DNA from: an uncultured Actinoplanes sp.
GTDB lineage: Bacteria; Actinomycetota; Actinomycetes; Mycobacteriales; Micromonosporaceae
DNA: 23,037 bases
Reading direction: 5' to 3'
NCBI RefSeq assembly: GCF_934643405.1
Contig: NZ_CAKUCL010000100.1
Span: 1-23,037 of the forward strand
How positions within the stretch are numbered: position 1 is the first letter of the stretch; every line of letters starts with the position of its first letter. The notes beneath the pieces were generated by a model that worked only from the letters and a program-made list of their open reading frames with translations, did no database searches and had not been told where the DNA came from. The translations under genes and the position numbers were made by a program. This document shows positions 6,266 through 13,611 of this stretch, piece by piece.

Positions 6266-7270
6266 ATGGCGATCCCCGCGATCTCGATCCTCGATCTTGC
6301 CCCCATCCCCGCCGGATCGACCGCCCGGGAGAGCTTCCAGGCCAGTGTCGAGCTGGCCCGCGCGGCCGAGCGCTCGGGCCACACCCGGGTCTGGTACGCC
6401 GAGCACCACAACATGGCCTCGATCGCGTCGTCCGCGACCAGCGTCCTGATCGGTCACGTCGCCGCGCACACCCGGACGATCCGCCTCGGCGCCGGCGGGA
6501 TCATGCTGCCCAACCACTCGCCGCTGGTGATCGCCGAGCAGTTCGGCACGCTGGCGACGCTCTTCCCCGGGCGTATCGACCTGGGCCTGGGCCGCGCGCC
6601 CGGCAGCGACCAGAACACGATGCTGGCCCTGCGCCGCGACCCCACCTCGGCCGACTCGTTCCCGCAGGACGTGCTCGAGCTGCAGGGATACCTCAGCGGC
6701 CACAGCCGCGTGCCCGGCGTGCAGGCGGTGCCGCGGGCCGACGAGGTGGTTCCGCTCTACATCCTCGGCTCCTCACTCTTCGGCGCTCAGCTCGCGGCGC
6801 AACTGGGTCTCCCGTACGCCTTCGCGTCGCACTTCGCCCCGGACGCCCTGCACCAGGCGGTGGAGATCTACCGCGACACGTTCCGCCCGTCGGCGCAGCT
6901 GGCCACGCCGTATGTCATCGCCGGGATCAACGTCTTCGCGGCCGAGTCCCACGACCAGGCGCAGGAGCAGCGCACCGTCGCCTACCGTGCCCGCACCAGG
7001 TCGATGCTGACCCGCGGGGTGCGCGGCGCGAACTTCACCGACGCCGAGATCGACGCGTTCCTGGCGTCGCCGAACGGCGCCCAGCTGGCCGGGATGACCC
7101 GGTACACGGCGGCCGGCACGCCCACCGAGGTCCGCGACCACCTGATCGCCTTCGCCGAGTCGGCCCGGGCGGACGAGCTGATCATCGCGCACCACGCTTC
7201 CGAGGTGGCCGACCGGATCCGCTCGGTGGAACTCACCGGTGCCGCGATGGCGACCCCCGCCACGTTGTGA
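6266..7270 (+). CDS. LLM-class flavin-dependent oxidoreductase (TIGR03558 / MsnO8-like)
   Basis: This 334-residue protein is a luciferase-like TIM-barrel monooxygenase that would use reduced FMN supplied by a separate reductase. Group-1 signatures are clear: ISILDLAPIPAGSTARESFQASVELA at the N-terminus, WYAEHHNM (43-50), GGIMLPNHSPLVIAEQFGTLATLFPGRIDLGLGRAPGSD in the barrel, and PLYILGSSLFGAQLAAQLGLPYAFASHFAP. The length matches the family. Only 10 bp separate it from the methyltransferase, but it seems to have its own promoter. The physiological substrate is unknown; long-chain aldehydes, siderophore-like or polyketide substrates are seen in relatives. Confidence 0.93.
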   Translation: MAIPAISILDLAPIPAGSTARESFQASVELARAAERSGHTRVWYAEHHNMASIASSATSVLIGHVAAHTRTIRLGAGGIMLPNHSPLVIAEQFGTLATLFPGRIDLGLGRAPGSDQNTMLALRRDPTSADSFPQDVLELQGYLSGHSRVPGVQAVPRADEVVPLYILGSSLFGAQLAAQLGLPYAFASHFAPDALHQAVEIYRDTFRPSAQLATPYVIAGINVFAAESHDQAQEQRTVAYRARTRSMLTRGVRGANFTDAEIDAFLASPNGAQLAGMTRYTAAGTPTEVRDHLIAFAESARADELIIAHHASEVADRIRSVELTGAAMATPATL

Positions 7271-7279
7271 CTTCCCCTC

Positions 7280-7291
7280 CCGGCGCGCCGG
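7280..7291. terminator. GC palindrome downstream of the LLM gene
   Basis: CCGGCGCGCCGG is a perfect 12-bp palindrome 9 bp after the LLM stop, followed by GAAGG rather than T residues. A weak terminator role is possible; it may also be a chance GC-rich palindrome. Confidence 0.25.
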
Positions 7292-7350
7292 AAGGTGTCA
7301 CCGCTAGCCCGCAGCCGCAACTCCCCCCGCGATGCGCGAGGATGGCATTC

Positions 7351-7908
7351 GTGCAGAACGATCTGGTCGTCGAGTCGTGGGGCGTGATCACCGGCTTCCT
7401 CGCGTCGGCCGGCCTGCTCGACCGTGTCGGGCCGCCGGCCTCGCCGCTGGACCTGCGGACGGCCGCCGAGGTGGCCGGGCCGTTGCCGGCCGAACTGGCC
7501 CGCTGGTGGAGCCTGTCCTCGGGTGCTTCGCTCACGCTGATCCCGCCCGCCCATACGCCGTACGCGGTCGCGGATGCCCTGGCCCTGCGGGCCGCCCTCG
7601 CGTCCGGGTCCGACTCCTCGCCGGCCGGCACGCCGTGGAAGGGCTCCTGGTTGCCGTGGTGGATGCCGATCGCCGACGGCGGGCTGTTCGCCGACCTGCG
7701 CCCGGGCGCCGCCCGCGGATGCGTCGGCCGCCTGCGCGCCGGCCAGGTCTTCGACGGCCCGCGCTGGCTGGGCGTGGGCGCCATGCTGGCCGACATGGCC
7801 GACGCGATCCGCGACGACGTCCCCGTCGACGGGCTGCGCATCCGGGCGACCCCGGCGGGCGTGACGTGGGAGGACGAGGCCGCGCACCAGGTCCGTACCG
7901 GAAGGTAG
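7351..7908 (+). CDS. SMI1/KNR4-family protein
   Basis: This 185-residue protein shows SMI1/KNR4 (SUKH-like) features. An N-terminal LPAELARWWSLSSGASL segment corresponds to the conserved LP.el...Y.l.nGg region. A central SWLPWWMPIADGGLFADLRPG matches the WiPia.dG.G...vDl.PG core. The C-terminus is a helix (GVGAMLADMADAIRDD). In bacteria such proteins often act as immunity proteins to polymorphic toxins, but many are orphans, and no toxin gene is seen here. I preferred GTG 7351 because GAGGAT ends 7 nt before it; ATG 7342, nine bases upstream, is the alternative. It is convergent with the YiaA-like gene. Confidence 0.8.
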   Translation: MQNDLVVESWGVITGFLASAGLLDRVGPPASPLDLRTAAEVAGPLPAELARWWSLSSGASLTLIPPAHTPYAVADALALRAALASGSDSSPAGTPWKGSWLPWWMPIADGGLFADLRPGAARGCVGRLRAGQVFDGPRWLGVGAMLADMADAIRDDVPVDGLRIRATPAGVTWEDEAAHQVRTGR

Positions 7909-7913
7909 CGGCC

Positions 7914-7933
7914 CCGGCGTCAGTTCACGCCGG
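7914..7933. terminator. Stem-loop spanning convergent stops
   Basis: CCGGCGT-cagttc-ACGCCGG forms a perfect 7-bp stem with a 6-nt loop immediately after the SMI1 stop and across the stop of the convergent YiaA-like gene. A bidirectional terminator is plausible although there is no T tract. Confidence 0.45.
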
Positions 7934-8213
7934 CGGTCTTGAAGGGATCGTGCTCGTTGATCAGCTTCTCGATCCGCGCCTGGTCGACGCGGCGCACCAC
8001 GCTGCCGGCGTCCTGCGCGTCCCGCACACACTTCGCCAGGGTGAAGGCGGACGTGACGACGTACAGCAGTCCGATCGAGAGGAACGCCCGGATCCAGCCA
8101 CCGACCGGGAGATAGAAGATGCCGGCGGCCAGGGCGATCAGCGAGATGCCGAACGAGGCGGCGGCCTGGGCGTAGAACGCGGAGGTGACCTTGGGCTGTG
8201 TCGGGATGTCCAT
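7920..8213 (-). CDS. YiaA/YiaB-type two-helix inner-membrane protein
   Basis: The 97-residue protein contains a YiaAB domain with two transmembrane segments, SFGISLIALAAGIFYL and AFLSIGLLYVVTSAFTLAKCV. A short GGWIR loop joins them, and the charged C-terminal tail (VRDAQDAGSVVRRVDQARIEKLINEHDPFK) is typical of the family. Its function is unknown; it probably sits in the cytoplasmic membrane with the tail in the cytoplasm. Start ATG 8213 was chosen over ATG 8222 because GAGGAT precedes it by 7 nt, which also reads as a Shine-Dalgarno GAGGA at good spacing. An inverted repeat lies about 35 bp upstream. Confidence 0.85.
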   Translation of the reverse strand: MDIPTQPKVTSAFYAQAAASFGISLIALAAGIFYLPVGGWIRAFLSIGLLYVVTSAFTLAKCVRDAQDAGSVVRRVDQARIEKLINEHDPFKTAGVN

Positions 8214-8247
8214 GCCGGTCATCCTCGCCGGGCCGGCGCCGCGGGTG

Positions 8248-8265
8248 TTGAGTGCGCGTACTCAA
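8248..8265. promoter_or_regulatory. Inverted repeat TTGAGT-N6-ACTCAA
   Basis: A 6-bp perfect inverted repeat with a 6-bp centre lies 35 bp upstream of the YiaA-like start, overlapping where a -35 box would be. It resembles the HspR-associated HAIR element (CTTGAGT-N7-ACTCAAG) but has one base less in the centre and lacks the outer C/G pair, so it is at best a variant. Regulator unknown. Confidence 0.45.
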
Positions 8266-8281
8266 TCCCGGCTGAGCTGAC

Positions 8282-8308
8282 GCCGCGGGAGGCGGGCCAC
8301 CCCGCGGC
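8282..8308. repeat. 8-bp GC stem-loop in the intergenic region
   Basis: GCCGCGGG (8282-8289) pairs perfectly with CCCGCGGC (8301-8308) around an 11-nt loop. It lies ~75 bp upstream of the coiled-coil gene and could be in its 5' leader. No further role is apparent. Confidence 0.35.
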
Positions 8309-8384
8309 AGCCGGGTCGTGAGCATCACGCGGCGAGGCGAGGGAGGATCGGTTCGAGCGGGTGCTCCGGGGGAAGGGAGATCAC

Positions 8385-8645
8385 ATGCAACCGGAACCGA
8401 TCAGCAGGCAAGCGTACGAGGCCGAGCTCAACCGGCTCCACGAGCGGCGTGAGGAGCTCGAGGAGCGGGAGACCACGCTGGCCGCCCACGACCACGGCGG
8501 CGGCCTGGCCGCCGACGAGCAGAACCGCCTCGACCGGGTGCGCGGGGAGCTTGCCGACGTCCTCCAGCAGATCGGCGACCTCAAGGACCGCTGGGCGGAC
8601 GCCGGCAACGCTCCGGTGGAGTCCGACGGGGCGCTGGGCGAGTAG
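8385..8645 (+). CDS. Small charged coiled-coil protein of unknown function
   Basis: The 86-residue product is strongly charged and almost wholly helical. Residues ~8-40 (QAYEAELNRLHERREELEERETTLAAH) and ~45-72 (AADEQNRLDRVRGELADVLQQIGDLKDRWADAG) show heptad-like spacing separated by a glycine turn (HGGG), so it should form a helical hairpin. It has no signal peptide or membrane segment. I do not recognise a named family; small actinobacterial DUF2630-like proteins have a similar look, but this is only a resemblance. ATG 8385 is preceded by GGGAGA at 4 nt. Its TAG stop directly abuts the stop of the convergent GNAT gene. Confidence 0.75.
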   Translation: MQPEPISRQAYEAELNRLHERREELEERETTLAAHDHGGGLAADEQNRLDRVRGELADVLQQIGDLKDRWADAGNAPVESDGALGE

Positions 8646-9305
8646 CTACCCCTGGCGCCGGAACAGGGAGAAGACCACCTCGTGGTCCACCTGGAAGCCG
8701 AGGCGCTCGTACAGCTTGATGGCGCGCTGGTTGGTCGCCGCGGCGTGCAGGAAGGGCAGGTCGCCCCGCTCCAGGATGCCGGCCGCCACGGCCAGGATGA
8801 GGCGGGCGGCGTACCCGCGGCCCTCGAACGCCGGGTCGGTGCAGACCGCGCTCACCTCGGTCCAGCCCGGCAGGCGCAGGCGCTCGCCGGCCATCGCCAC
8901 CAGCCGGCCGTCCACCCGCAGGCCCACGTAGTTGCCCAGTTCGATGGTGCGCTTGGCGAACGGGCCCGGCCGGGTGCGGCTCACCAGGTCCAGGATCTCC
9001 GGCACGTCGGTCTCGGTGAGCACCACCGTCTCCGGGTCGTGCACGCCGGTCATGCCGTGGCCGGTCATCTGGACACCGGGGACGGCGCTGAGCTGCTCCC
9101 AGCCGGGATGCACCGGGAAACCGGGGCCGGTGAGCAGGGCCTCGGGGGCCAGCGTGGCGAGATCACGCCAGGCGGCCGGGTCGTCGAAACGGGCCACCGC
9201 GGCGAACGGGGCCACGTCGGGCAGGAAGCGGGCGGCGTCACCGGACGCCTCGGCGAAGCAGGCCTGCGGCCCGGACAGGGCGGCCCACACAGGATTGTCC
9301 AGCAC
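8646..9305 (-). CDS. GNAT-family N-acetyltransferase
   Basis: The 219-residue protein has a ~90-residue N-terminal half (NPVWAALSGPQACFAEASGDAARFLPDVAPF) and a C-terminal GNAT domain. Motif A reads AVCTDPAFEGRGYAARLI, with GRGYA at ~162-166 binding acetyl-CoA pyrophosphate. Motif B ends FLHAAATNQRAIKLYERLGF, the usual Asn and Tyr signature. The N-terminal extension and pattern fit the GCN5-related FR47-like subgroup. The acceptor is unknown. GTG 9305 was chosen because GNAT relatives start with the NPVW segment and CAAGGT lies 6 nt before it; an in-frame upstream ATG at 9341 would add an unusual basic stretch. It is transcribed in the same direction as the GGDEF-EAL gene upstream. Confidence 0.85.
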   Translation of the reverse strand: MLDNPVWAALSGPQACFAEASGDAARFLPDVAPFAAVARFDDPAAWRDLATLAPEALLTGPGFPVHPGWEQLSAVPGVQMTGHGMTGVHDPETVVLTETDVPEILDLVSRTRPGPFAKRTIELGNYVGLRVDGRLVAMAGERLRLPGWTEVSAVCTDPAFEGRGYAARLILAVAAGILERGDLPFLHAAATNQRAIKLYERLGFQVDHEVVFSLFRRQG

Positions 9306-9350
9306 GCTTCGACCTTGCCGCCCGCTTGCGGCCCCCGCCACCCATTAATC

Positions 9351-9440
9351 CGAAATCTGCCTCACACGAGGTGAGGAACACAGTCGGCGAGGCCGCGAAG
9401 TCCGCCTCACACGAGGTGATGAACACAGTCGGTGAGGCCG
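9351..9440. repeat. 45-bp tandem duplication covering the 3' end of the GGDEF-EAL gene
   Basis: Copies at 9351-9395 and 9396-9440 are each 45 nt and match at 41 positions. The right copy encodes the last ten residues and TGA stop of the EAL protein (GLTDCVHHLV-stop). The left copy, downstream in transcription, would encode GLADCVPHLV-stop in the same frame. The unit equals 15 codons, consistent with slippage or unequal recombination at the gene end. Confidence 0.9.
9360..9376 (-). terminator. Short stem-loop just after the GGDEF-EAL gene
   Basis: CCTCAC-N5-GTGAGG forms a perfect 6-bp stem in the downstream repeat copy. The first copy has one mismatch in the same stem. It could weakly terminate the minus-strand transcript; no strong T run follows. 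Confidence 0.3.
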
Positions 9441-12412
9441 GGGATCTCGGCCGGCCACACCGGGGCGGAGAACAGGTATCCCTGGCCGAACGGGCAGCCC
9501 ATCCGGGCCAGGGCGGCGCGCTGTCCCGGATGCTCGATGCCCTCGGCGATCACCGCCAGGTCCAGGTTGCGGGCGAGCGTCACGATCGTGTCCACCATGA
9601 TCCGCTGCTGGTCGCTGGCCAGGATGTCGTCGATGAACGACTTGTCCAGCTTCAGCACGTCCACCGGCATCTCGCGCAGATAGCTCAGCGACGAGTACCC
9701 GGTCCCGAAGTCGTCGATGGCGATCCGCACGCCCATGTCGCGCAGCTCCCGCAGGTCGGCCCAGACCTGGTCGGCGTCGCGCAGCAGGAGGCTCTCGGTG
9801 ATCTCCAGCAGCAGCCCCGACGGTGCCGCCCGGGCCGCGGCGAGGGCCGCACGGACCTGGCCGACGAACCCGGGCGTACGGAACTGCCGCGCGGAGACGT
9901 TGACGCTGACGTACTTCAGCGAGAGGTCCGGGAAGTCGCGCCGCCACCCGGCGAACTGCTCGAGCGCCGAGCGCAGCACCAGGTTGCCGATCCCGACGAT
10001 CGCCCCGCTCTCCTCGGCGACCTCGATGAACTCCGCCGGTCCGAGCCGGCCGCGCGTCGGATGATCCCACCGGACCAGCGACTCGACCCCGGCGACCAGC
10101 CCGGTGTGCAGGTCCACGATCGGCTGGTACATCACCGCCAGCTGCCCGGCCTCCACCGCGTTTTGCAGGGCCGTGCGGGTCTCCAGCCGCTGCACCATGG
10201 CGGTGTGCAGCTCCGGCCGGTACCGCCGCCAGGTGCCCTTGTCCTCGCCCTTGGCCTGGTAGAGCGCCAGGTCGGCGTGCCGCAGCAGCTCGGCCGCGGA
10301 GTCCGCGTCGTGGTTCGTGGCGAGCCCGACGCTGGCTCCGCCGCTGACGATGTGGGTGCCGCCGATCCCGTCACCGACCTCGACCGGTACGGCGAGGGCC
10401 GCGACCACGCGCCCGGCCAGCTCGTCGGCCAGGTGCTCGTCGCCGGAGAGCTCGACCAGGATGGCGAACTCGTCGCCGCCCATCCGCGCGGCCAGCCCCC
10501 GGGTGCCGACGATCTCGCTGATCCGGTGGCCCACGGTCACCAGCATGCTGTCCCCGACCGCGTGCCCGAGCGTGTCGTTGACCTCCTTGAAGTCGTCCAG
10601 GTCGACGAAGAGCACGGCCAGCGTCGCGGACGCGAACTGCTGCTCCAGCCGGTTGCGGAACATGACCCGGTTGGCCAGCCCGGTGAGCCCGTCGTGGAAC
10701 GCCAGGTGTGACAGCTCCCTCTCCAGCCGCCGCCGCTCGGTGACGTCCCGGACGGTCAGGACCACCCCCCGGACGGTCGGGTCGTCCCGCAGGTCCCGGC
10801 CGGCGCACTCCACCTCGATGTGCCGCCCGCCGGCGCAGACCACCCTGAGGTCCGGCACGGCGGGCAGGCTCCGGCCGTCGCGCAGCGCGGCCAGAACCCG
10901 GTGCAGGGTGGGGTGGTCGGCGGGCGCCACGAGGCCGGCCAACGGCGTACCCGCAAGATCTTGATAGCCGAAGACGGCGGTCGCGGACGGGCTCGCGTAG
11001 CGGATGGTGTCGTCCTCGTTGATGATCAGGATGACGTCGGCGGCGTTCTGGATCAGGGTCCGGAAGTAGGCCTCGCTGTCGCGCCGGTTGACCTCGCCGG
11101 TCAGCCCGATCCGTTGCAGCACCACCTCGATCTGGGCGAACAGCTGCTCGAAGGAGCCGAGCAGGTCGCGCAGCACCGGGCCGGACGCGCCCAGCAGCCC
11201 CGCGGCGACCGTGCCGGGACGGCCCGGGAGCGGCAGCGCGGCGTACAGGAAGGTGTCGAAGCCGTACGACGGCACGCCCGGCGGCAGTTCCGCGGCGGTG
11301 ATCAGGCGCAGGCCCGGCCCGCCGGAGCCCCGCTCGGTGAGGCTGAGCCGGTACGGCTCGCCGGCCGGCATGAGACGGGCGACCGCGTCCCGGACCGCCC
11401 GCACCGCGTCCTTCTCGGTGGCGGCGGCGAACAGCGACGCGCCCGCGTGGCGCAGCTCCCGTTCCCGGCGGCGGGCCTGCCGCTGCGCCACCGCGAGCCC
11501 GTTGACCCGGGCGATGACCGCCAGGAACATCAGCGTCGCGGCGGCCGCGATGACCGGGGCGTCCTCCACGCCGTCCCCGCCGACGATCCACTCCATGTAG
11601 AGCACGACCGGGGCGATCAGCGCGGCGGACGCCATCAGGACGACCTTCGGCGTGCCCGGGCCGGCGCCCGGCTGCGCGACCGGCTCGGTGAGCTCACGCA
11701 TCGACGGCATCAGCGCGCTGCCGGCCAGGGTGGCGTAGAAGACGATCCAGCCGAGGTCGACCGGCCCGCCCACCGCCCAGGCCGAGTTGAGCTGCGACTG
11801 GCCGTAGAAGACGTCCGAGGCGAGCAGGCCGGACAGGGCGATGCTGATCGCGGTGAGGGCCGGCGGCCGGCGGCCGGGCAGGGTGAGCATGCGCAGCAGC
11901 ATCGACAGCGCGAGCACGTCGCCGATCGGGTAGCCGATCGAGACCACCTTCTCCAGCGCCGACAGCTCGAGCGAGCGGGTGAACGGCGCGATCCAGTAGA
12001 CCCAGGACAGCAGCCCGAAGCCGACCGCGGGGACCAGCGCGTCCAGCAGCGCGGCCCGGTTCGCGCCACCCGACCGGGACCGCACCATGATCAGGAAGGC
12101 GCCGGTGAGCAGCGGATACACCAGCAGGTACAACAGGTCGGCCAGGCCCGGGAAATCCGGCGGGCGCCCGAGCGCGACGATCACGTTGTACGCGGTGTCG
12201 CCGCTGGTGAAGCAGACCAGCGCGGCCGCGATCAGGTACCAGGGCAGGCGCCGGGCCGGCCGGTTCAGGCGGACACCCACCAGCACCGTCGCGGCGCTCG
12301 AGTAGCCGAGCAGCGCCCAGGTGTACAGGTGGGTGACCGGGAAGACGTAATAGACGACCGTCAGTACGGCTGTCCACGCGCCGAGGCAAGCGCGAGCGGC
12401 ACGCGTGGTCAT
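9407..12412 (-). CDS. Membrane-PAS-GGDEF-EAL cyclic-di-GMP signalling protein
   Basis: This 1001-residue protein combines synthesis and breakdown modules for cyclic di-GMP. Residues ~1-320 hold eight to ten hydrophobic segments, a membrane sensor region. A cytoplasmic linker is followed by a PAS domain (~445-560, AYFRTLIQNAADVILIINEDD onward), a GGDEF domain with intact MGGDEF (residues 645-649), and an EAL domain. In the latter the eponymous motif reads ESL (Glu777), while DDFGTGYSS (from D900), KLDKSF, AEGIEH and QGYLFSAP remain. The catalytic Glu and metal-binding acids are therefore kept, and both activities are possible. ATG 12412 has GGAGGG just upstream. The gene is likely monocistronic or leads into the GNAT gene. 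Its last ten codons are duplicated downstream. Confidence 0.95.
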   Translation of the reverse strand: MTTRAARACLGAWTAVLTVVYYVFPVTHLYTWALLGYSSAATVLVGVRLNRPARRLPWYLIAAALVCFTSGDTAYNVIVALGRPPDFPGLADLLYLLVYPLLTGAFLIMVRSRSGGANRAALLDALVPAVGFGLLSWVYWIAPFTRSLELSALEKVVSIGYPIGDVLALSMLLRMLTLPGRRPPALTAISIALSGLLASDVFYGQSQLNSAWAVGGPVDLGWIVFYATLAGSALMPSMRELTEPVAQPGAGPGTPKVVLMASAALIAPVVLYMEWIVGGDGVEDAPVIAAAATLMFLAVIARVNGLAVAQRQARRRERELRHAGASLFAAATEKDAVRAVRDAVARLMPAGEPYRLSLTERGSGGPGLRLITAAELPPGVPSYGFDTFLYAALPLPGRPGTVAAGLLGASGPVLRDLLGSFEQLFAQIEVVLQRIGLTGEVNRRDSEAYFRTLIQNAADVILIINEDDTIRYASPSATAVFGYQDLAGTPLAGLVAPADHPTLHRVLAALRDGRSLPAVPDLRVVCAGGRHIEVECAGRDLRDDPTVRGVVLTVRDVTERRRLERELSHLAFHDGLTGLANRVMFRNRLEQQFASATLAVLFVDLDDFKEVNDTLGHAVGDSMLVTVGHRISEIVGTRGLAARMGGDEFAILVELSGDEHLADELAGRVVAALAVPVEVGDGIGGTHIVSGGASVGLATNHDADSAAELLRHADLALYQAKGEDKGTWRRYRPELHTAMVQRLETRTALQNAVEAGQLAVMYQPIVDLHTGLVAGVESLVRWDHPTRGRLGPAEFIEVAEESGAIVGIGNLVLRSALEQFAGWRRDFPDLSLKYVSVNVSARQFRTPGFVGQVRAALAAARAAPSGLLLEITESLLLRDADQVWADLRELRDMGVRIAIDDFGTGYSSLSYLREMPVDVLKLDKSFIDDILASDQQRIMVDTIVTLARNLDLAVIAEGIEHPGQRAALARMGCPFGQGYLFSAPVWPAEIPGLTDCVHHLV

Positions 12413-12485
12413 TACCCTCCAAATCTGCCTTCGGCCGGGTTGCCGTCGGGGCGGAAGATCGGGGAAAGGGCCGCCGACCTGCGCT

Positions 12486-13532
12486 CTAGCTTGCCTCAGA
12501 CGCCCACGGCGGTGCCGCGACGGTGACCGATCGGTCGGTGTCGGCGGCCTCCTCGACGGCCAGCGCGACCAGGTGATCATGGGCGCCCTCGGCCAGCGGG
12601 TACGGCGGGGGACCGTCGCCGCGCACCCAGTCGGCCATCCGAGCGAGCAGGGTGGCGATCGCGATCTCCTCGTCGTTGAACCGCCGACCCGGGAAGGGGT
12701 TGCGGTACAGCATCCGGTCACCGAGCGTGATGTGGTCGGTGTCGAAGTCGTCGAGGTCGAGGTCGTACCCGGTCTGCCGCCGCACCAGGGGGGTGCGCAC
12801 GATCGTGCGGGGCCCGGCCAGCCGCACCACCTCGTCGTCGCGCAGCTCGCCGTGCGTCCCGCGCACCACGATCCGGCGGAATCGCAGCTGGTTGTGCCAC
12901 TGGTTGTCGGTGAAGTCGTACAGTCCCGAACGGCCGTCGCCGAAGTCGAGCGTGGCGATCGTGGTGGTCGCCGGCTTCGGTGCCGGATCGTCGGTCCAGC
13001 CGGCCCGGGTCAGCGGGTCGACCAGCGGAGCGGTGGTCCGCCAAGCACGCACGGTGACCGGTCCGGGCGCCTGCCCGAGAAAGCCGCGGATCAATGAGAT
13101 CGCGTGGTACATGTGCGTCGAGGAGACCTGCACCTGGGTGACCTCGCCGATCACCCCCTGCCGCACCGCCTCCAGCCGCGCGGCGTGCGCGGGGACCAGC
13201 AGATATTGCTCAGCGATCTGCACCACACCACTGCTTCCGTACGCCGTCCACAGCGCCCGGAGCCCGTCCGCGTCCGGCGCCGGCGGTGTCTCGGCCAGCA
13301 CCGGGACACCCCGGTCGGCGGCCTGCGCGATGACCGCCGGGTTGGTGTCCCACGGCACCGCGGTCACCACGAAGTCGGGCCGCACGTCGTCCAGCGAGGC
13401 GAAGGTGGGCACCGGCAGGTCGCGCGGGCTGCGCACCACCGCGCCCAGGCACCGCAGCCCCGGAACCGCCTCGGCGAGACGCCAGAACATCTCGGCGCGC
13501 CACCCCGCCCCTACCACCACGAAGCTCGTCAT
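12486..13532 (-). CDS. Gfo/Idh/MocA-like NAD(P)-binding protein lacking the EKP lysine
   Basis: The 348-residue protein begins with a Rossmann fold (SFVVVGAGWRAEMF, glycines at 8 and 10) and continues with the alpha/beta C-terminal domain typical of Gfo/Idh/MocA oxidoreductases. The family's EKP motif, whose Lys takes part in catalysis, is E81-T82-P83 here (VLAETPPAPDADG). The usual HxxD-like segment reads HAISLIRGFLG. The sugar- or inositol-type dehydrogenase reaction may therefore be altered or lost. Related proteins with ETPPA occur, so this may be a distinct subgroup. ATG 13532 was chosen over an in-frame TTG two codons upstream because TAGTCT lies 8 nt before the ATG. It is divergent from the ycnI-like gene. 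Confidence 0.85.
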   Translation of the reverse strand: MTSFVVVGAGWRAEMFWRLAEAVPGLRCLGAVVRSPRDLPVPTFASLDDVRPDFVVTAVPWDTNPAVIAQAADRGVPVLAETPPAPDADGLRALWTAYGSSGVVQIAEQYLLVPAHAARLEAVRQGVIGEVTQVQVSSTHMYHAISLIRGFLGQAPGPVTVRAWRTTAPLVDPLTRAGWTDDPAPKPATTTIATLDFGDGRSGLYDFTDNQWHNQLRFRRIVVRGTHGELRDDEVVRLAGPRTIVRTPLVRRQTGYDLDLDDFDTDHITLGDRMLYRNPFPGRRFNDEEIAIATLLARMADWVRGDGPPPYPLAEGAHDHLVALAVEEAADTDRSVTVAAPPWASEAS

Positions 13533-13611
13533 GGTCAATCAGACTAGATCGGGAACTTTCCGGACGCCGGGGACGACCGGTGGGCGGGAACATCGACGAA
13601 GGGCGGCTCGG

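Noticed and set aside
8248..8265. Calling the repeat a true HspR HAIR element
   Set aside because: The centre is 6 rather than 7 bases and the outer C/G pair is missing; kept only as an unassigned inverted repeat.
9351..9440. Tandem repeat as a possible CRISPR or transposon end
   Set aside because: Only two directly adjacent units without spacers, and one unit is coding sequence for the end of the EAL protein; no cas or transposase gene.
10820..12526. 568-residue plus-strand open frame opposite the GGDEF-EAL gene
   Set aside because: A shadow of the real gene with biased composition and no recognisable domain.
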